Of a DNA stretch of 64,000 nucleotides, positions 27,108 to 35,516 are shown in pieces. Source of the DNA: Streptomyces sp. NBC_00513 (GTDB lineage: Bacteria > Actinomycetota > Actinomycetes > Streptomycetales > Streptomycetaceae); the NCBI RefSeq assembly GCF_041431415.1, contig NZ_CP107845.1, positions 7,688,001 through 7,752,000 on the forward strand, in the 5' to 3' direction. The notes under the pieces are model-generated. The model had not been told where the DNA came from. It did no database searches and worked only from the letters and a program-made list of their open reading frames with translations. The translations under genes were made by a program, and so were the position numbers. Positions within the stretch are counted from its first letter, which is position 1, and each line of letters begins with the position of its first letter.

Positions 27108-28238
27108 CTACCGGCTGAGCGACTTGAGCGCCGCGGCGTCGTACGGCTTCAGCTCGTCGAAGCGGTTGCCCAGGACCTTCGCCGCCCACTGCGGGTCCTG
27201 GAGCAGTGCCCGGCCGACGGCGACCATGTCGAACTCCTCGCGTTCCATGCGGTCCAGGAGGTTGTCGATGTCGCCGAGCGCCGCACCCTCGCCCGCGAAG
27301 GCGCGGATGAAGTCGCCGTCGAGGCCGACCGAGCCGACGGTGATGGTCGGCCGGCCGGTCAGCCTCTTGGTCCAGCCCGCCAGGTTCAGGTCGGAGCCCT
27401 CGAACTCCGGGAGCCAGTAGCGCCGGGTGGAGGCGTGGAACACGTCGACGCCCGCCGCCGCCAGCGGGGCCAGGATCGCCTCCAGCTCCTGCGGGGTCTG
27501 CGCGAGGCGGGCGTCGTAGGCCTCCTGCTTCCACTGGGAGTAGCGGAAGATCACCGGGAAGTCGGCCGGGACGCGCTCGCGGACCGCGGCCACGATCTCC
27601 GCGGCGAACTTCGTACGGGCCACCGCGTCGCCGCCGTAGGTGTCGGTGCGGCGGTTGGTCCGCTCCCACAGGAACTGGTCGAGCAGGTAGCCGTGGGCAC
27701 CGTGGAGTTCGACTCCGTCGAAGCCGATCCGCTCGGCCTCCGCGGCGGCGTCGGCGAACGCGCCGATGACGTCGTCGAGGTCGGTGCGGGTCATCGCCCT
27801 GCCGGTCCCCTCGGTGCCGTCGACGCGGATGCCGGAGGGGCCGACAGCGGGGGCGTCGGCATACGGTGCCTCGCCCTGCTTGCGCACCATGCCTATGTGC
27901 CACAGCTGGGGCACGATCGTGCCGCCCGCCTCGTGCACGGCCGCGGCGACCTTCGCCCACCCCGCCAGCTGGTCCTCGCCGTGGAACCGCGGGACCCGGT
28001 CGCTCTGCCCGGCGGAGTCGTGACCGACGTAGGTGCCCTCGGTGACGATCAAGCCCACCCCGGCGGCGGCCCGGCCGGCGTAGTACGCCTGGACATCCTC
28101 GCCGGGCACGCCGCCGGGGGAGAACATCCGCGTCATCGGCGCCATCGCGATGCGGTTGGGGACGGTCAGGCCGTTCAGCTTGATCGGCCGGGACAGGATC
28201 TCGGCCGCGCGGGAAGCGGTGGACGTGGTGCCGGTCAT
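27108..28238 (-). CDS. Old yellow enzyme family NADH:flavin oxidoreductase (ene-reductase)
   Basis: A 376-aa FMN TIM-barrel enzyme that reduces activated C=C bonds with NAD(P)H. Motifs are the IAMAPMTRMF start, PQLWHIGM, GFDGVELHGAHGYLLDQFL (catalytic HxxH-type region), and VAVGRALLQDP near the FMN phosphate site. The ATG at 28238 has GGAGG 6 nt upstream. It is divergent from a MarR gene with a dyad operator in the gap, a common arrangement for electrophile-induced OYE genes. Confidence 0.94.
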   Translation of the reverse strand: MTGTTSTASRAAEILSRPIKLNGLTVPNRIAMAPMTRMFSPGGVPGEDVQAYYAGRAAAGVGLIVTEGTYVGHDSAGQSDRVPRFHGEDQLAGWAKVAAAVHEAGGTIVPQLWHIGMVRKQGEAPYADAPAVGPSGIRVDGTEGTGRAMTRTDLDDVIGAFADAAAEAERIGFDGVELHGAHGYLLDQFLWERTNRRTDTYGGDAVARTKFAAEIVAAVRERVPADFPVIFRYSQWKQEAYDARLAQTPQELEAILAPLAAAGVDVFHASTRRYWLPEFEGSDLNLAGWTKRLTGRPTITVGSVGLDGDFIRAFAGEGAALGDIDNLLDRMEREEFDMVAVGRALLQDPQWAAKVLGNRFDELKPYDAAALKSLSR

Positions 28239-28289
28239 GCGGATCCTCCGGAGTGAGGCTGTGGCTCGTCGGACGGCAACGAGAAGTGC

Positions 28290-28312
28290 ATAGTACACAC
28301 TCTATGTATCAT
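28290..28312. promoter_or_regulatory. MarR operator-like inverted repeat
   Basis: ATAGTACA-N7-TGTATCAT, 6 of 8 paired bases per arm, in the AT-rich divergent gap between the OYE gene and the MarR gene. Confidence 0.6.
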
Positions 28313-28431
28313 GCATATTGCCGCGTCCGACCGTCGAGCGGCTCGCCCGCAGGCGAGCCGCGCGGGGGCCGCCGGTCCCCTCGGGCGCACAGGTCCGCGA
28401 TAATGGGGCGCCGGAATAAACGGGAGGCGCA

Positions 28432-28962
28432 GTGCTGGAGAAACTGGAGCGGGAGCTGATGCTGCTCTCGCGGCACCAGGTGCTTGCCCGGCGCGAGCGC
28501 GACCCCGAACGCCTGGAGCGGTCGGCGTACCTGCTGCTCAGCCGGATCGACACGGAAGGCCCCATGTCCATCGGACAGTTGGCGGACGCCTTCGCGCTCG
28601 ACACCTCGACGGTGAACCGCCAGACGGCCGCGCTGCTGCGCTGCGGACTGGCCGAGCGCGTCGCGGACCCCGAAGGCGGCATGGCCCGCAAGCTGTGCAT
28701 CACCGCTGAAGGCGGGCGCCGGCTCGCCCAAGACCGTGAGGTCAACCGGTCCTGCCTGGCCCGGGTGGTCGCCGGCTGGTCCCCCGAGGAAGTGCGGGAG
28801 CTGGAGGACGTCCTGGTCCGGCTCAACCGCAGCGCCGAGGCCCTCGAAGGGCGGTTCTGGCCGCGCACGGAGGAAGACGACGCGCGCACCGCATGCCGAC
28901 CGCCGACCCCACGCGAATCCCCGACCGCCGCTCCGCGGGAACCCGCGACTCCCGCCCCGTAG
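28432..28962 (+). CDS. MarR-family transcriptional regulator
   Basis: A 176-aa winged-helix protein. The recognition helix region is SIGQLADAFALDTSTVNRQTAALLRCGLAERV, and the wing is DPEGGMARKLCITAEG. A Pro/Ala-rich C-terminal tail is probably disordered. GTG start with GGGAGGC upstream. It likely represses the divergent OYE gene and itself. Cys residues are present (for example LLRCGL and KLCI), so thiol sensing is possible. Confidence 0.9.
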   Translation: MLEKLERELMLLSRHQVLARRERDPERLERSAYLLLSRIDTEGPMSIGQLADAFALDTSTVNRQTAALLRCGLAERVADPEGGMARKLCITAEGGRRLAQDREVNRSCLARVVAGWSPEEVRELEDVLVRLNRSAEALEGRFWPRTEEDDARTACRPPTPRESPTAAPREPATPAP

Positions 28963-28988
28963 GCCCGCCCGCGGCGAGCCCCGTGGAA

Positions 28989-29040
28989 CGCCCGCACGTC
29001 GGGCGGCGCCCGGGTCGGTCAGTGGGCGCGCTCGCGCGCC
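28989..29040. terminator. Two consecutive hairpins between MarR and TetR genes
   Basis: CGCCCG-N5-CGGGCG at 28989-29005 and GGCGCG-CTCG-CGCGCC at 29025-29040, between convergent genes. Confidence 0.6.
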
Positions 29041-29064
29041 GGCGGGCCATGACGCTGCCCGAGA

Positions 29065-29655
29065 TCAGTCCTCACTCGTCCGAGGGCGAGCCGTGCGCAA
29101 CAACTCGGCCATCGACCGGCCTGCCACGCGGAGCGGTTCCGGATCGCGGGCGGCCCGGCTCAGCATGAAGGCCCCCTCCAGCATCATGACCATCGAGTAC
29201 GCGAGGGACCGTGCCCTCTCCGGTTCGGCCACCCAGCGACCGAACCACTGCGTCGCGGCATCGACCCACTCTTCGAACACCTCCGCCGTCGCGACCCGCA
29301 GCACTTCATCGCTGCCGGCGACCTCCAGTGCCACCGTCCCGATCGGGCACGCGTCGGCGTAGTCGGCAGCCGCAAGGTCGTTCGCGGCCGCTTCGAATGC
29401 GTGCACGAGGGATTCCATCGGGTCCGGCACGCTGTCCAGCAGGGCCAGCACCATGCGGCCGTACTCGGTTCCGGACGTTCGGATCGCGTCCTCGGCCAGT
29501 TGCTGCTTGCCACCGGGAAAGAAGTGGTAGATCGAGCCGAACGGTGCGTCCGCCTCCGCCGCGATGCGCTTCAGGCCGGTGGCCGCGTAGCCGTGGCGAC
29601 GAAACAGCACCGTGGCGGCACCCTGGATCCTGGCTCGTGTGTCCGACCGTCCCAT
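29065..29655 (-). CDS. TetR/AcrR-family transcriptional regulator
   Basis: A 196-aa repressor. The HTH is TRARIQGAATVLFRRHGYAATGLKRIAAEADAPFGSIYHFFPGGKQQL. The C-terminal domain has the VALEVAGSDEVLR... and FEEWVDAATQWFGR helices of LmrA/YxaF-like regulators. It is divergent from the hydrolase at 29716 with a dyad between them. Confidence 0.92.
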   Translation of the reverse strand: MGRSDTRARIQGAATVLFRRHGYAATGLKRIAAEADAPFGSIYHFFPGGKQQLAEDAIRTSGTEYGRMVLALLDSVPDPMESLVHAFEAAANDLAAADYADACPIGTVALEVAGSDEVLRVATAEVFEEWVDAATQWFGRWVAEPERARSLAYSMVMMLEGAFMLSRAARDPEPLRVAGRSMAELLRTARPRTSED

Positions 29656-29688
29656 TGCGTTCCGCCTCTCTTCGCTCCAAGATTACAG

Positions 29689-29704
29689 TAGAACGATCTA
29701 TCTA
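29689..29704. promoter_or_regulatory. Operator-like dyad in TetR/hydrolase gap
   Basis: TAGAACGATCTATCTA, a 16-bp imperfect palindrome (6 of 8 pairs), between the two divergent starts. Confidence 0.5.
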
Positions 29705-29715
29705 GAGGGGGCGCG

Positions 29716-30573
29716 ATGCCCAGGGTCGAGTTGTCGTCCGGACCGATCGACTTCCAGGACACCGGGGGAGAAGGGCCTGTGCTGGTGTTCGGCCACGGCC
29801 TGCCCATGAACGAGACCCAGTGGCGCAAGGTCGTCCCGCGCTTGGACGGATACCGCTGTGTCCTGCCCACGCTGCCCCTCGGTGGCCACCGTCACCCGAT
29901 GAACCCGGATGCCGACCTGTCCCAGCGCGGTGTCGCCCTGCTGCTGGGGGAGTTCATCGAGGCACTCGGTCTCGACGAGGTGACTCTCGTGCTCAACGAC
30001 TGGGGTGGGGGCCAGTTCCTGGTGTCGGAAGGGCGGGCGCAGCGAGTCGCGCGCCTGGTACTGGTGGCCTGCGAGGCCTTCGACAACTTTCCTCCCGGGC
30101 CCGCCAAGGTCATGGCCCGGGTGTGTGGGGTCCCCGGCGGCGTCCGGCTCCTGACGAGGCTCATGCGCCTTCCCGCGTTCCGCCACAACCGGGGCGGATA
30201 CGGCGGGATGAGCCTGCGCGGGATCCCCGACGAGATCATGGACGACTGGTTCGCTCCGGCCACTCGAAGCAGGGCCATTCGCAGGGATTTCGCGAAGTTC
30301 GCCACCGGGGCCCCGAACCGTGAGACCTTGCTCGCCTGGAGCGAGCGCCTGAGCGACTTCGATCGTCCCGTACTGGTCGTCTGGGCCACCGAGGACCGAT
30401 TGATGCCACGCGAGCACGGCCCCCGGTTGGCCGAGCTGTACCCGCAGGGGCGGCTGATCGAGATCGCGGACTCGTCCACTCTGATCCCTGAGGATCAGCC
30501 CGAACGACTCGCCGAAGTGCTCACCGACTTCCTGATCCAGACCGGAGCGGAGCCGGTTCGGCACGTCGACTGA
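29716..30573 (+). CDS. Alpha/beta hydrolase, haloalkane-dehalogenase/epoxide-hydrolase type
   Basis: A 285-aa hydrolase. The oxyanion motif is FGHGLPMNETQW, and the nucleophile is Asp95 in LNDWGGGQ, as in haloalkane dehalogenases. A cap region and the acid loop (WATEDRLMP) follow. Where the catalytic His normally sits the sequence reads DSSTLIPEDQP, with Thr instead of His, so true dehalogenase activity is doubtful. GGGGG lies 4 nt before the ATG. TetR control from the divergent gene is likely. Confidence 0.87.
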   Translation: MPRVELSSGPIDFQDTGGEGPVLVFGHGLPMNETQWRKVVPRLDGYRCVLPTLPLGGHRHPMNPDADLSQRGVALLLGEFIEALGLDEVTLVLNDWGGGQFLVSEGRAQRVARLVLVACEAFDNFPPGPAKVMARVCGVPGGVRLLTRLMRLPAFRHNRGGYGGMSLRGIPDEIMDDWFAPATRSRAIRRDFAKFATGAPNRETLLAWSERLSDFDRPVLVVWATEDRLMPREHGPRLAELYPQGRLIEIADSSTLIPEDQPERLAEVLTDFLIQTGAEPVRHVD

Positions 30574-31194
30574 AGTGCGAGAGCGGTAGCCGGATCCCGG
30601 GAAGACGACCGACATGGCCATCGCCGGCACGTGGGCCTTCCTCGTCGATCGTGGCCTGACCGCGCAGGCGCCCCTGGCCCACCGGGTCGCCGCGCCCTCC
30701 GGTGCTTTGCGGCCACCGACGGCGCAGGCGGCGAGTGCACGGTGATGTGCGACGGGATGACTGGTTCCCGTCATTTGTCCGCTGTGGGCAGCCTGCGAAG
30801 TCCATCCCTGTCGCATGGACCCCATACGCCTTTCCCTGCGTCAACAGGGGGCGTCGCACCTCCAAACCCCTCCTTATAAGCGTGTGCAGAATGACCGGAT
30901 CGTTGCGGCAAAGTCATGGTGACTATTCCTGCACTGCTACAGTTTTCCACCCGTACATCTTTCGGCCCCGACTCGGGCGCCGCTCGTGGTGATACGGAGG
31001 GTGGCGAAAGGGGGCCGTGTTGTCGGGGGCTGGTCGGCTTTCGTGTGTCGTGTGGCACTTTCATCGCCGGGGAGTGGCTCCTCTATCCGATGTCTCTGCA
31101 CGTGCAATCGGTGAGACCGGGGAGTTCGCGCGCCCGCCGGCGCATGCGCCGGCGCGTCCTGCACCCCCTCCACCAGGCTCTTACGGAGGTGTCC
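30574..31194 (+). other. 621-bp non-coding region upstream of the IclR regulator
   Basis: No supported gene. Base composition is less GC-rich than the surroundings (about 30880-31100), with several TA-rich promoter-like words. The open frame through it lacks coding bias. It may hold a long leader or a regulatory region and marks the left edge of the biosynthetic locus. Confidence 0.45.
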
Positions 31195-31923
31195 TTGTCC
31201 GTTCAGCACACTCGTTCGATGCTCGCGCGCGGCCTGAGCGTTCTGCGTTGCTTTCGTCCGGGCGAGCCGGAACTTCAGCTGTCTGAAATAGCGCGCAGAG
31301 CCGATATGCCCAAGGCGACCGCGCATCGGATCATCTCGGAACTTGTCGAGGAGGGAATGCTGGAGCGGGGTGAGAGGGGCTTACGGCTGGGTGTCTCTCT
31401 TTTTGCGCTGGGTGCGCGCGTTCCCCGGCAGCTCACGCTGCGAAGCCTGGCCTTTCCGTATGCGGAACAGCTTCATCATGTCACTCGTGGGAGCGCGTTC
31501 ATTTTCATTTCCGACGCGACCGGCCCGGACGCGGCGCTGGTGGACGCGGTACGCCGCGCCCACGGTGCGGGCGCCGAGATCGGAGTCGAGGAAGAGGCCC
31601 GTGCGTCGGTGCAGGCCGCGACCCGGATCTTCCAGGCGTTCGCGGCCGGCCCGCCCCTGCCCTTCTCCGCCGCGTGGGAGGACGGGGAAGGGGAAGCCGG
31701 ACGGGTGCGGCACCAGGGGTTCGTGGCCGTGCGCGGGGCGAGCGGCGCCGTCGGCATCGCGGCTCCCGTGCTCACGGCGTCCAGCACGGCGGTGGGCGCC
31801 TTGGCCGTCACCGGTCCACAGGGGCGGCTCCAGGTCGTCGGGGCGGTCTCGCACCTGAGGGCGGCGTGCGCCGCAGTCTCCCGTGCGCTCCAACGGACCC
31901 CCGACATGGCGCCGGCCCATTGA
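31195..31923 (+). CDS. IclR-family transcriptional regulator with a TTA codon
   Basis: A 242-aa regulator from the TTG at 31195, chosen because GGAGG lies 6 nt upstream and the longer open frame has no coding character; ATG 31219 is an alternative. The HTH reads LSVLRCFRPGEPELQLSEIARRADMPKATAHRIISELVEEGML; the effector domain follows. Leu63 is encoded by TTA (31381-31383), so translation requires the bldA tRNA. Codon use in the 5' half is less GC-biased than in neighbours. It is the only obvious DNA-binding protein at the biosynthetic locus and probably its pathway regulator. Confidence 0.87.
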   Translation: MSVQHTRSMLARGLSVLRCFRPGEPELQLSEIARRADMPKATAHRIISELVEEGMLERGERGLRLGVSLFALGARVPRQLTLRSLAFPYAEQLHHVTRGSAFIFISDATGPDAALVDAVRRAHGAGAEIGVEEEARASVQAATRIFQAFAAGPPLPFSAAWEDGEGEAGRVRHQGFVAVRGASGAVGIAAPVLTASSTAVGALAVTGPQGRLQVVGAVSHLRAACAAVSRALQRTPDMAPAH

Positions 31924-32354
31924 GGGCCGGATGAATGCCGCGTGAAGGCCTGCTGAGGCGAGCCCTGTCGTACCCGTGCGGGCCCCCTCGTCGCGCGGGT
32001 ACGGCAGGGCCGCACCGGACGCCGCCCCGAAGAGCCGACCCCAATGCCGTCGCGGACGCGGTGCCCGGGAACCGGGTGCGGCGCGGGGAACAGCTCCCGG
32101 TGTTAGCGGAACTGGACCCCCCGCTGCCCGGCAGGCGGGCCGGCTCCGGCCGTAGCCCCCGGCGCCGGCCCGGGTCCCGGTCCGGCGCCGTGCTCCGTGC
32201 CGTGCGGGCCCGTGCGCGGGCCGGTGTCGGGCATGGTGACGCTCCTCGGTGGGTCCGTACGGTGGTCGACGCGCGGAGCGGGGCGACGGGAGATCGATTC
32301 TGGCCGCGGCCCGCCCCGGCCGACGTCGGACTCCTGGTGGGCCGCCGCCCAACG
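31924..32354. other. Region between IclR gene and aminotransferase (431 bp)
   Basis: Apart from the 43-aa ORF listed separately, nothing coding is supported. Both flanking genes converge here. Confidence 0.4.
32103..32234 (-). CDS. Possible 43-aa Gly/Pro/Ala-rich peptide
   Basis: An ATG ORF with GAGGAG 7 nt upstream, 120 bp downstream of the aminotransferase on the same strand. The peptide is low-complexity Gly/Pro/Ala/Thr, has no Cys or Ser, and ends GQRGVQFR with a TAA stop, rare in this genome. It could be a small substrate or accessory peptide of the locus, or a chance ORF in GC-rich DNA. Confidence 0.35.
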   Translation of the reverse strand: MPDTGPRTGPHGTEHGAGPGPGPAPGATAGAGPPAGQRGVQFR

Positions 32355-33614
32355 TCACTGTGGAGGCCTGAACTCGGCCGGTACGGCGGCGCACACGGCG
32401 TCCAGGATCGCGAGGGCCTCCTCGGCCTCGTCGTCCGAGGCCACCAGTGGCGGGAGCAGCCGGAGCACCTCCGGACGACCCAGGCACGGCGAGACCACCA
32501 GCCCCTTGCGGCCGAGCTCCATCAGCACGTCCCCGGCCGCCGCGGCGGTGGCGAACTCCACGCCCCACATGAGCCCCCGGCCCCGCACCCGCGTCACCAG
32601 ACCGGAGTGCCGGCCGGCGATCCGTGCCAGGCCGTCGGCGAGCAGACGCTCCAGCACGGCTCCGCGCGGGGCGAGTTCCTCCACGGCCGCAAGAGTCGCG
32701 AGGCCGGCGGCCGCACCGAGCGGATGGCCGGAGAACGTCGTGGTGTGGGTGAACGGGTCGGCCGTCAGCGGGGCGTAGAGCTCCGGCGTGGCCAGTACCG
32801 CGGACAGCGGCTGCACACCGCCGCCGAGCGCCTTGCCGAGGAGTACCGCGTCGGGACGCACCCCCGCGTCCGTACTGACCAGCCGCGGTCCGCACCGGCG
32901 CAGCCCCGTCTGGATCTCGTCCGCGATCACGAAGGCGCCGTGCGCGTGCGCGGCATCGGCGAGCGCCCGTAGGAAACCGGGCTCCAACGCCCGTACCCCG
33001 CCCTCGCCCTGGACCGGCTCGACGAGCACGGCCGCCACCCCGTCCCCCGCGAACGCCGCGGGTATCGCCGCCGGATCGGCCGCCATGTGGGTCACGCCGC
33101 CCAGCAGGGGTTCCAGAGCGCGCCGGTAGCGCGCGTTCCAGGTCGCGGCGAGCGCGCCGAGGGACTTGCCGTGGTACGCGCCCTCGATCGCGATCACCCG
33201 GGTGCGGCCCGAGGCGAGACGGGCCAGCTTGAGGGCCGCCTCGACCGCGTCGCAACCGTTGAGCCCGAGCCACACCTTGGTCAGCCGGCCCGGATCACCC
33301 CAAGCCGCCAGCCGCCGTGCCAGTTCGGCGGTCGTACGGTTGGCCAGGACCCGGGTCGACACCGGCATCGCGTCCAGCTCGCGGCGCACGGCGGCCAGGA
33401 CGGCCGGGTGGCGCTGCCCGAGCAGGGTCACGGCGTAGCTCCCGAAGTCCAGCGCGCCACGGCCGTCGGAGAGCAGCAGGCGGGCACCCTCGCCGCGCAT
33501 CTCGATCGCTCCGGAGCCGTTCATCCCGTACATCAGGGCCAGTTGCGGGGACTGATGGCTGCGCGTCGCGCCGAGCGCGTCCCGGGCGGCTCCGAGTCCG
33601 TCGCTCGCGGTCAT
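32355..33614 (-). CDS. Class III PLP-dependent aminotransferase
   Basis: A 419-aa fold-type I enzyme. Landmarks are the GAYHGKSLGAL motif (147-155), Asp232 in ADEIQTG that contacts the pyridine N, the Schiff-base Lys261 in LLGKALGGGVQPLS, and THTTTFSGHPLGAAAG. Relatives use ornithine, acetylornithine, GABA or amino-sugar/cyclitol ketones. It is divergent from the main gene run. In an aminocyclitol scenario it would aminate a keto-cyclitol made by the MIPS homologue and the SDRs; that link is inferred. Confidence 0.93.
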   Translation of the reverse strand: MTASDGLGAARDALGATRSHQSPQLALMYGMNGSGAIEMRGEGARLLLSDGRGALDFGSYAVTLLGQRHPAVLAAVRRELDAMPVSTRVLANRTTAELARRLAAWGDPGRLTKVWLGLNGCDAVEAALKLARLASGRTRVIAIEGAYHGKSLGALAATWNARYRRALEPLLGGVTHMAADPAAIPAAFAGDGVAAVLVEPVQGEGGVRALEPGFLRALADAAHAHGAFVIADEIQTGLRRCGPRLVSTDAGVRPDAVLLGKALGGGVQPLSAVLATPELYAPLTADPFTHTTTFSGHPLGAAAGLATLAAVEELAPRGAVLERLLADGLARIAGRHSGLVTRVRGRGLMWGVEFATAAAAGDVLMELGRKGLVVSPCLGRPEVLRLLPPLVASDDEAEEALAILDAVCAAVPAEFRPPQ

Positions 33615-33909
33615 CGGTTCCGTCCTCTCCTCGCCCGGCCTCGACGATCCGAGGCGGGCGTGATGGGAATCCGTCCAGGGACGGTTCTATCGCCCCGCTC
33701 CATCGCTGAGAAGCCGCGTTCCGGCTGCCGGAACGTTCGTTGCCGGGACCGCGCTCCCCTGAAAGGCTGGAGGCGGTCGAGGGAGTTCCGATTCCACACC
33801 CGACGTGACCAGAAAAACCGGGGACATCCTCCGAATTGTTTTCGGGGGATCGTCCGGAAACACCCCGCCGCTCCGCCGGCAGCCGCATCGGAAAGGTGCA
33901 CCGAACTCC
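33615..33909. other. Divergent promoter region of the biosynthetic locus (295 bp)
   Basis: No gene. It holds the palindrome at 33718-33734 and must contain promoters for the aminotransferase and the long + strand run. Confidence 0.5.
33718..33734. promoter_or_regulatory. Operator-like palindrome in the divergent promoter region
   Basis: GTTCCGG-CTG-CCGGAAC, perfect 7-bp arms. It is a candidate site for the TTA-containing IclR regulator; a GTTCC/GGAAC theme recurs at 38066-38149. Confidence 0.5.
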
Positions 33910-34953
33910 ATGGAGACCACTTCGGCACGTGCCGACGCATTTCCCGGTCCGGGAATGCTGGAGAACCGCCTGGACGCGTTCTTGGACAAGCGCGGAATCA
34001 CTCGGGACGCGGTGCTGCGGGAGGCGGACCAGGGCGTGGGCAGTCCGGCGCTCGCGGTCGCCGCGGGATCCGTGCTCGCGGGGTTCGGCAACCATCGCAG
34101 CGACCTCGACCTCTTCGTCCTGGTGGAGAACGACCGGCTCACCCGCTTCCCCGTCCAGTCGCACGAGCACGGCACGGTGATCGACGTCAACATCCGCCGG
34201 GCGAGCGCCGTCCGGGACACCACGGCCGAACTGCGGACCCGGCCCTGGCCCCGGTTCGCCTCGGTCGGAGAGTCCGGCTGGAACCACCGGCGGCGCGCCA
34301 TCAACACCGTGAACCGGCTCGCCCTCGGGCTGCCGCTCGTCGCCGCTCCCCCCTGGGACGCCTGGCACGCCGAGCTGCGCGGCCCCTGGCACGCCGACGT
34401 GGTGGAACAGTGGTGGAGGGTGGAGGCGCACCGGCTCGCCCAGGCCGCCCGTTGGCTGCGGGGTGCCAAGCCCATGGCGGCGGCGGCCCGCGCGCGGGAG
34501 GCGGTGGTCGCCGCGCTCAACGCCAGGGCGGCGGCCGGCGGGCAGGTCTACTTCCCCGCCAAGTGGGTGGGGGAGAAGCTCAAGGCGCTCGACGACGCCG
34601 AGGGCCTGGCCGTTCTCGGCGACGTACTGGCCCCACCCCTCGACCCGCGGGAGAGGATCCCGCACTGCCTCGGCCTCGTCGACCGCCTGGCCGGCGCACC
34701 CGCCCCGCTCCACGCGGTGCTGCGCTGGTCCACCGGCGTGGGCACGACCGTCCTGGACGACCGCACGGTCGTGGACCGATGGCAGGTGCGCGCGCTGGAG
34801 GTGCTCCGGTCGGACCTGCCGCACGCGGACAGCGACGAGGTCGTCTGGTCGGGTCCCGTCGGCTCCGCGCTCCCCGACGACCTGCTGCCCCTGTTCGCAG
34901 GCGACATGCTGTGGCTGGGAGTGGCCCACCCCGGCCCGGAGGTACCCGCGTGA
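33910..34953 (+). CDS. Nucleotidyltransferase-fold protein 1
   Basis: A 347-aa protein. The Pol-beta-type nucleotidyltransferase signature is seen early: GSVLAGFGNHRSDLDLFVLV (GS-x9-DxD), with a later third acid in GTVIDVNI. The rest is helical with no recognised domain. Such enzymes transfer AMP or another NMP to a small molecule, antibiotic or protein. The ATG at 33910 is chosen over the upstream frame, which crosses the promoter region. It overlaps the next gene by 4 nt, so they probably work together. A related fold occurs again at 51314. Confidence 0.8.
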   Translation: METTSARADAFPGPGMLENRLDAFLDKRGITRDAVLREADQGVGSPALAVAAGSVLAGFGNHRSDLDLFVLVENDRLTRFPVQSHEHGTVIDVNIRRASAVRDTTAELRTRPWPRFASVGESGWNHRRRAINTVNRLALGLPLVAAPPWDAWHAELRGPWHADVVEQWWRVEAHRLAQAARWLRGAKPMAAAARAREAVVAALNARAAAGGQVYFPAKWVGEKLKALDDAEGLAVLGDVLAPPLDPRERIPHCLGLVDRLAGAPAPLHAVLRWSTGVGTTVLDDRTVVDRWQVRALEVLRSDLPHADSDEVVWSGPVGSALPDDLLPLFAGDMLWLGVAHPGPEVPA

Positions 34954-35516
34954 CGCCCCTCGGCACCACCGCCCCGACCGGTCCGGCATCGGGCGAAGCC
35001 GCCCCGACCGACCTGCGCCGGCTCCTCGTGTTCCGCGCCCACGGCGCCGCCCGCCTGCTGCTCGGCTGCCGTGCCCGGCTGGAGGACATCGAGGGCGCCA
35101 CCGCCGCGGGCCAGACCGAGGTCGCCGTGCTCATGGCCTACGAACTCGTACAACTGTCGCTGTCCGTACGGGGGCTGCGCACCGAGGGCGAACTGAGTTA
35201 CGGACGCGACGAGGCCGCCTCCGACCCCTTCGCCGGCGTCCCGGCCGACCAGGTCGAGACGGGGCTGCTGCTCGCCGCGCGGGGTCGGGAAGCCGCGACC
35301 GGCGACCCCGGGCCGGGCGAGGAATGGCTGGACCGGCTCCGGGAGCACCTGCGGGACACCGAGGCCCTGCTCGGATACCGCGAGCCGCTGCCCGACGTGC
35401 GCTCCGGCAGCGGACTCATGAAGGGCCTCAAGTTGGCCCGTACCTGGCAACCCCACCTCCAGCGCGTCGGCCTCCCCGACCTCCTGCCGGAAGCGTGGAC
35501 GCGCCGTGTCGACTGA
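34950..35516 (+). CDS. Helical protein coupled to nucleotidyltransferase 1
   Basis: A 188-aa protein of unknown function, GTG start inside the previous stop. The predicted content is almost all helix (LRRLLVFRAHGAARLLL..., a MAYELVQLSLSVRGL segment). The pairing of a nucleotidyltransferase gene with a small helical protein recalls MNT-HEPN pairs, but the catalytic RxxxxH motif of HEPN RNases is not seen. It overlaps the ABC ATPase gene by 11 nt. Confidence 0.7.
   Translation: MTPLGTTAPTGPASGEAAPTDLRRLLVFRAHGAARLLLGCRARLEDIEGATAAGQTEVAVLMAYELVQLSLSVRGLRTEGELSYGRDEAASDPFAGVPADQVETGLLLAARGREAATGDPGPGEEWLDRLREHLRDTEALLGYREPLPDVRSGSGLMKGLKLARTWQPHLQRVGLPDLLPEAWTRRVD

Noticed and set aside
30916..31194. 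N-terminal extension of the IclR frame to 30916
   Set aside because: Residues are non-conserved and Arg/Ser/Cys-rich; a better SD is placed before the TTG at 31195.
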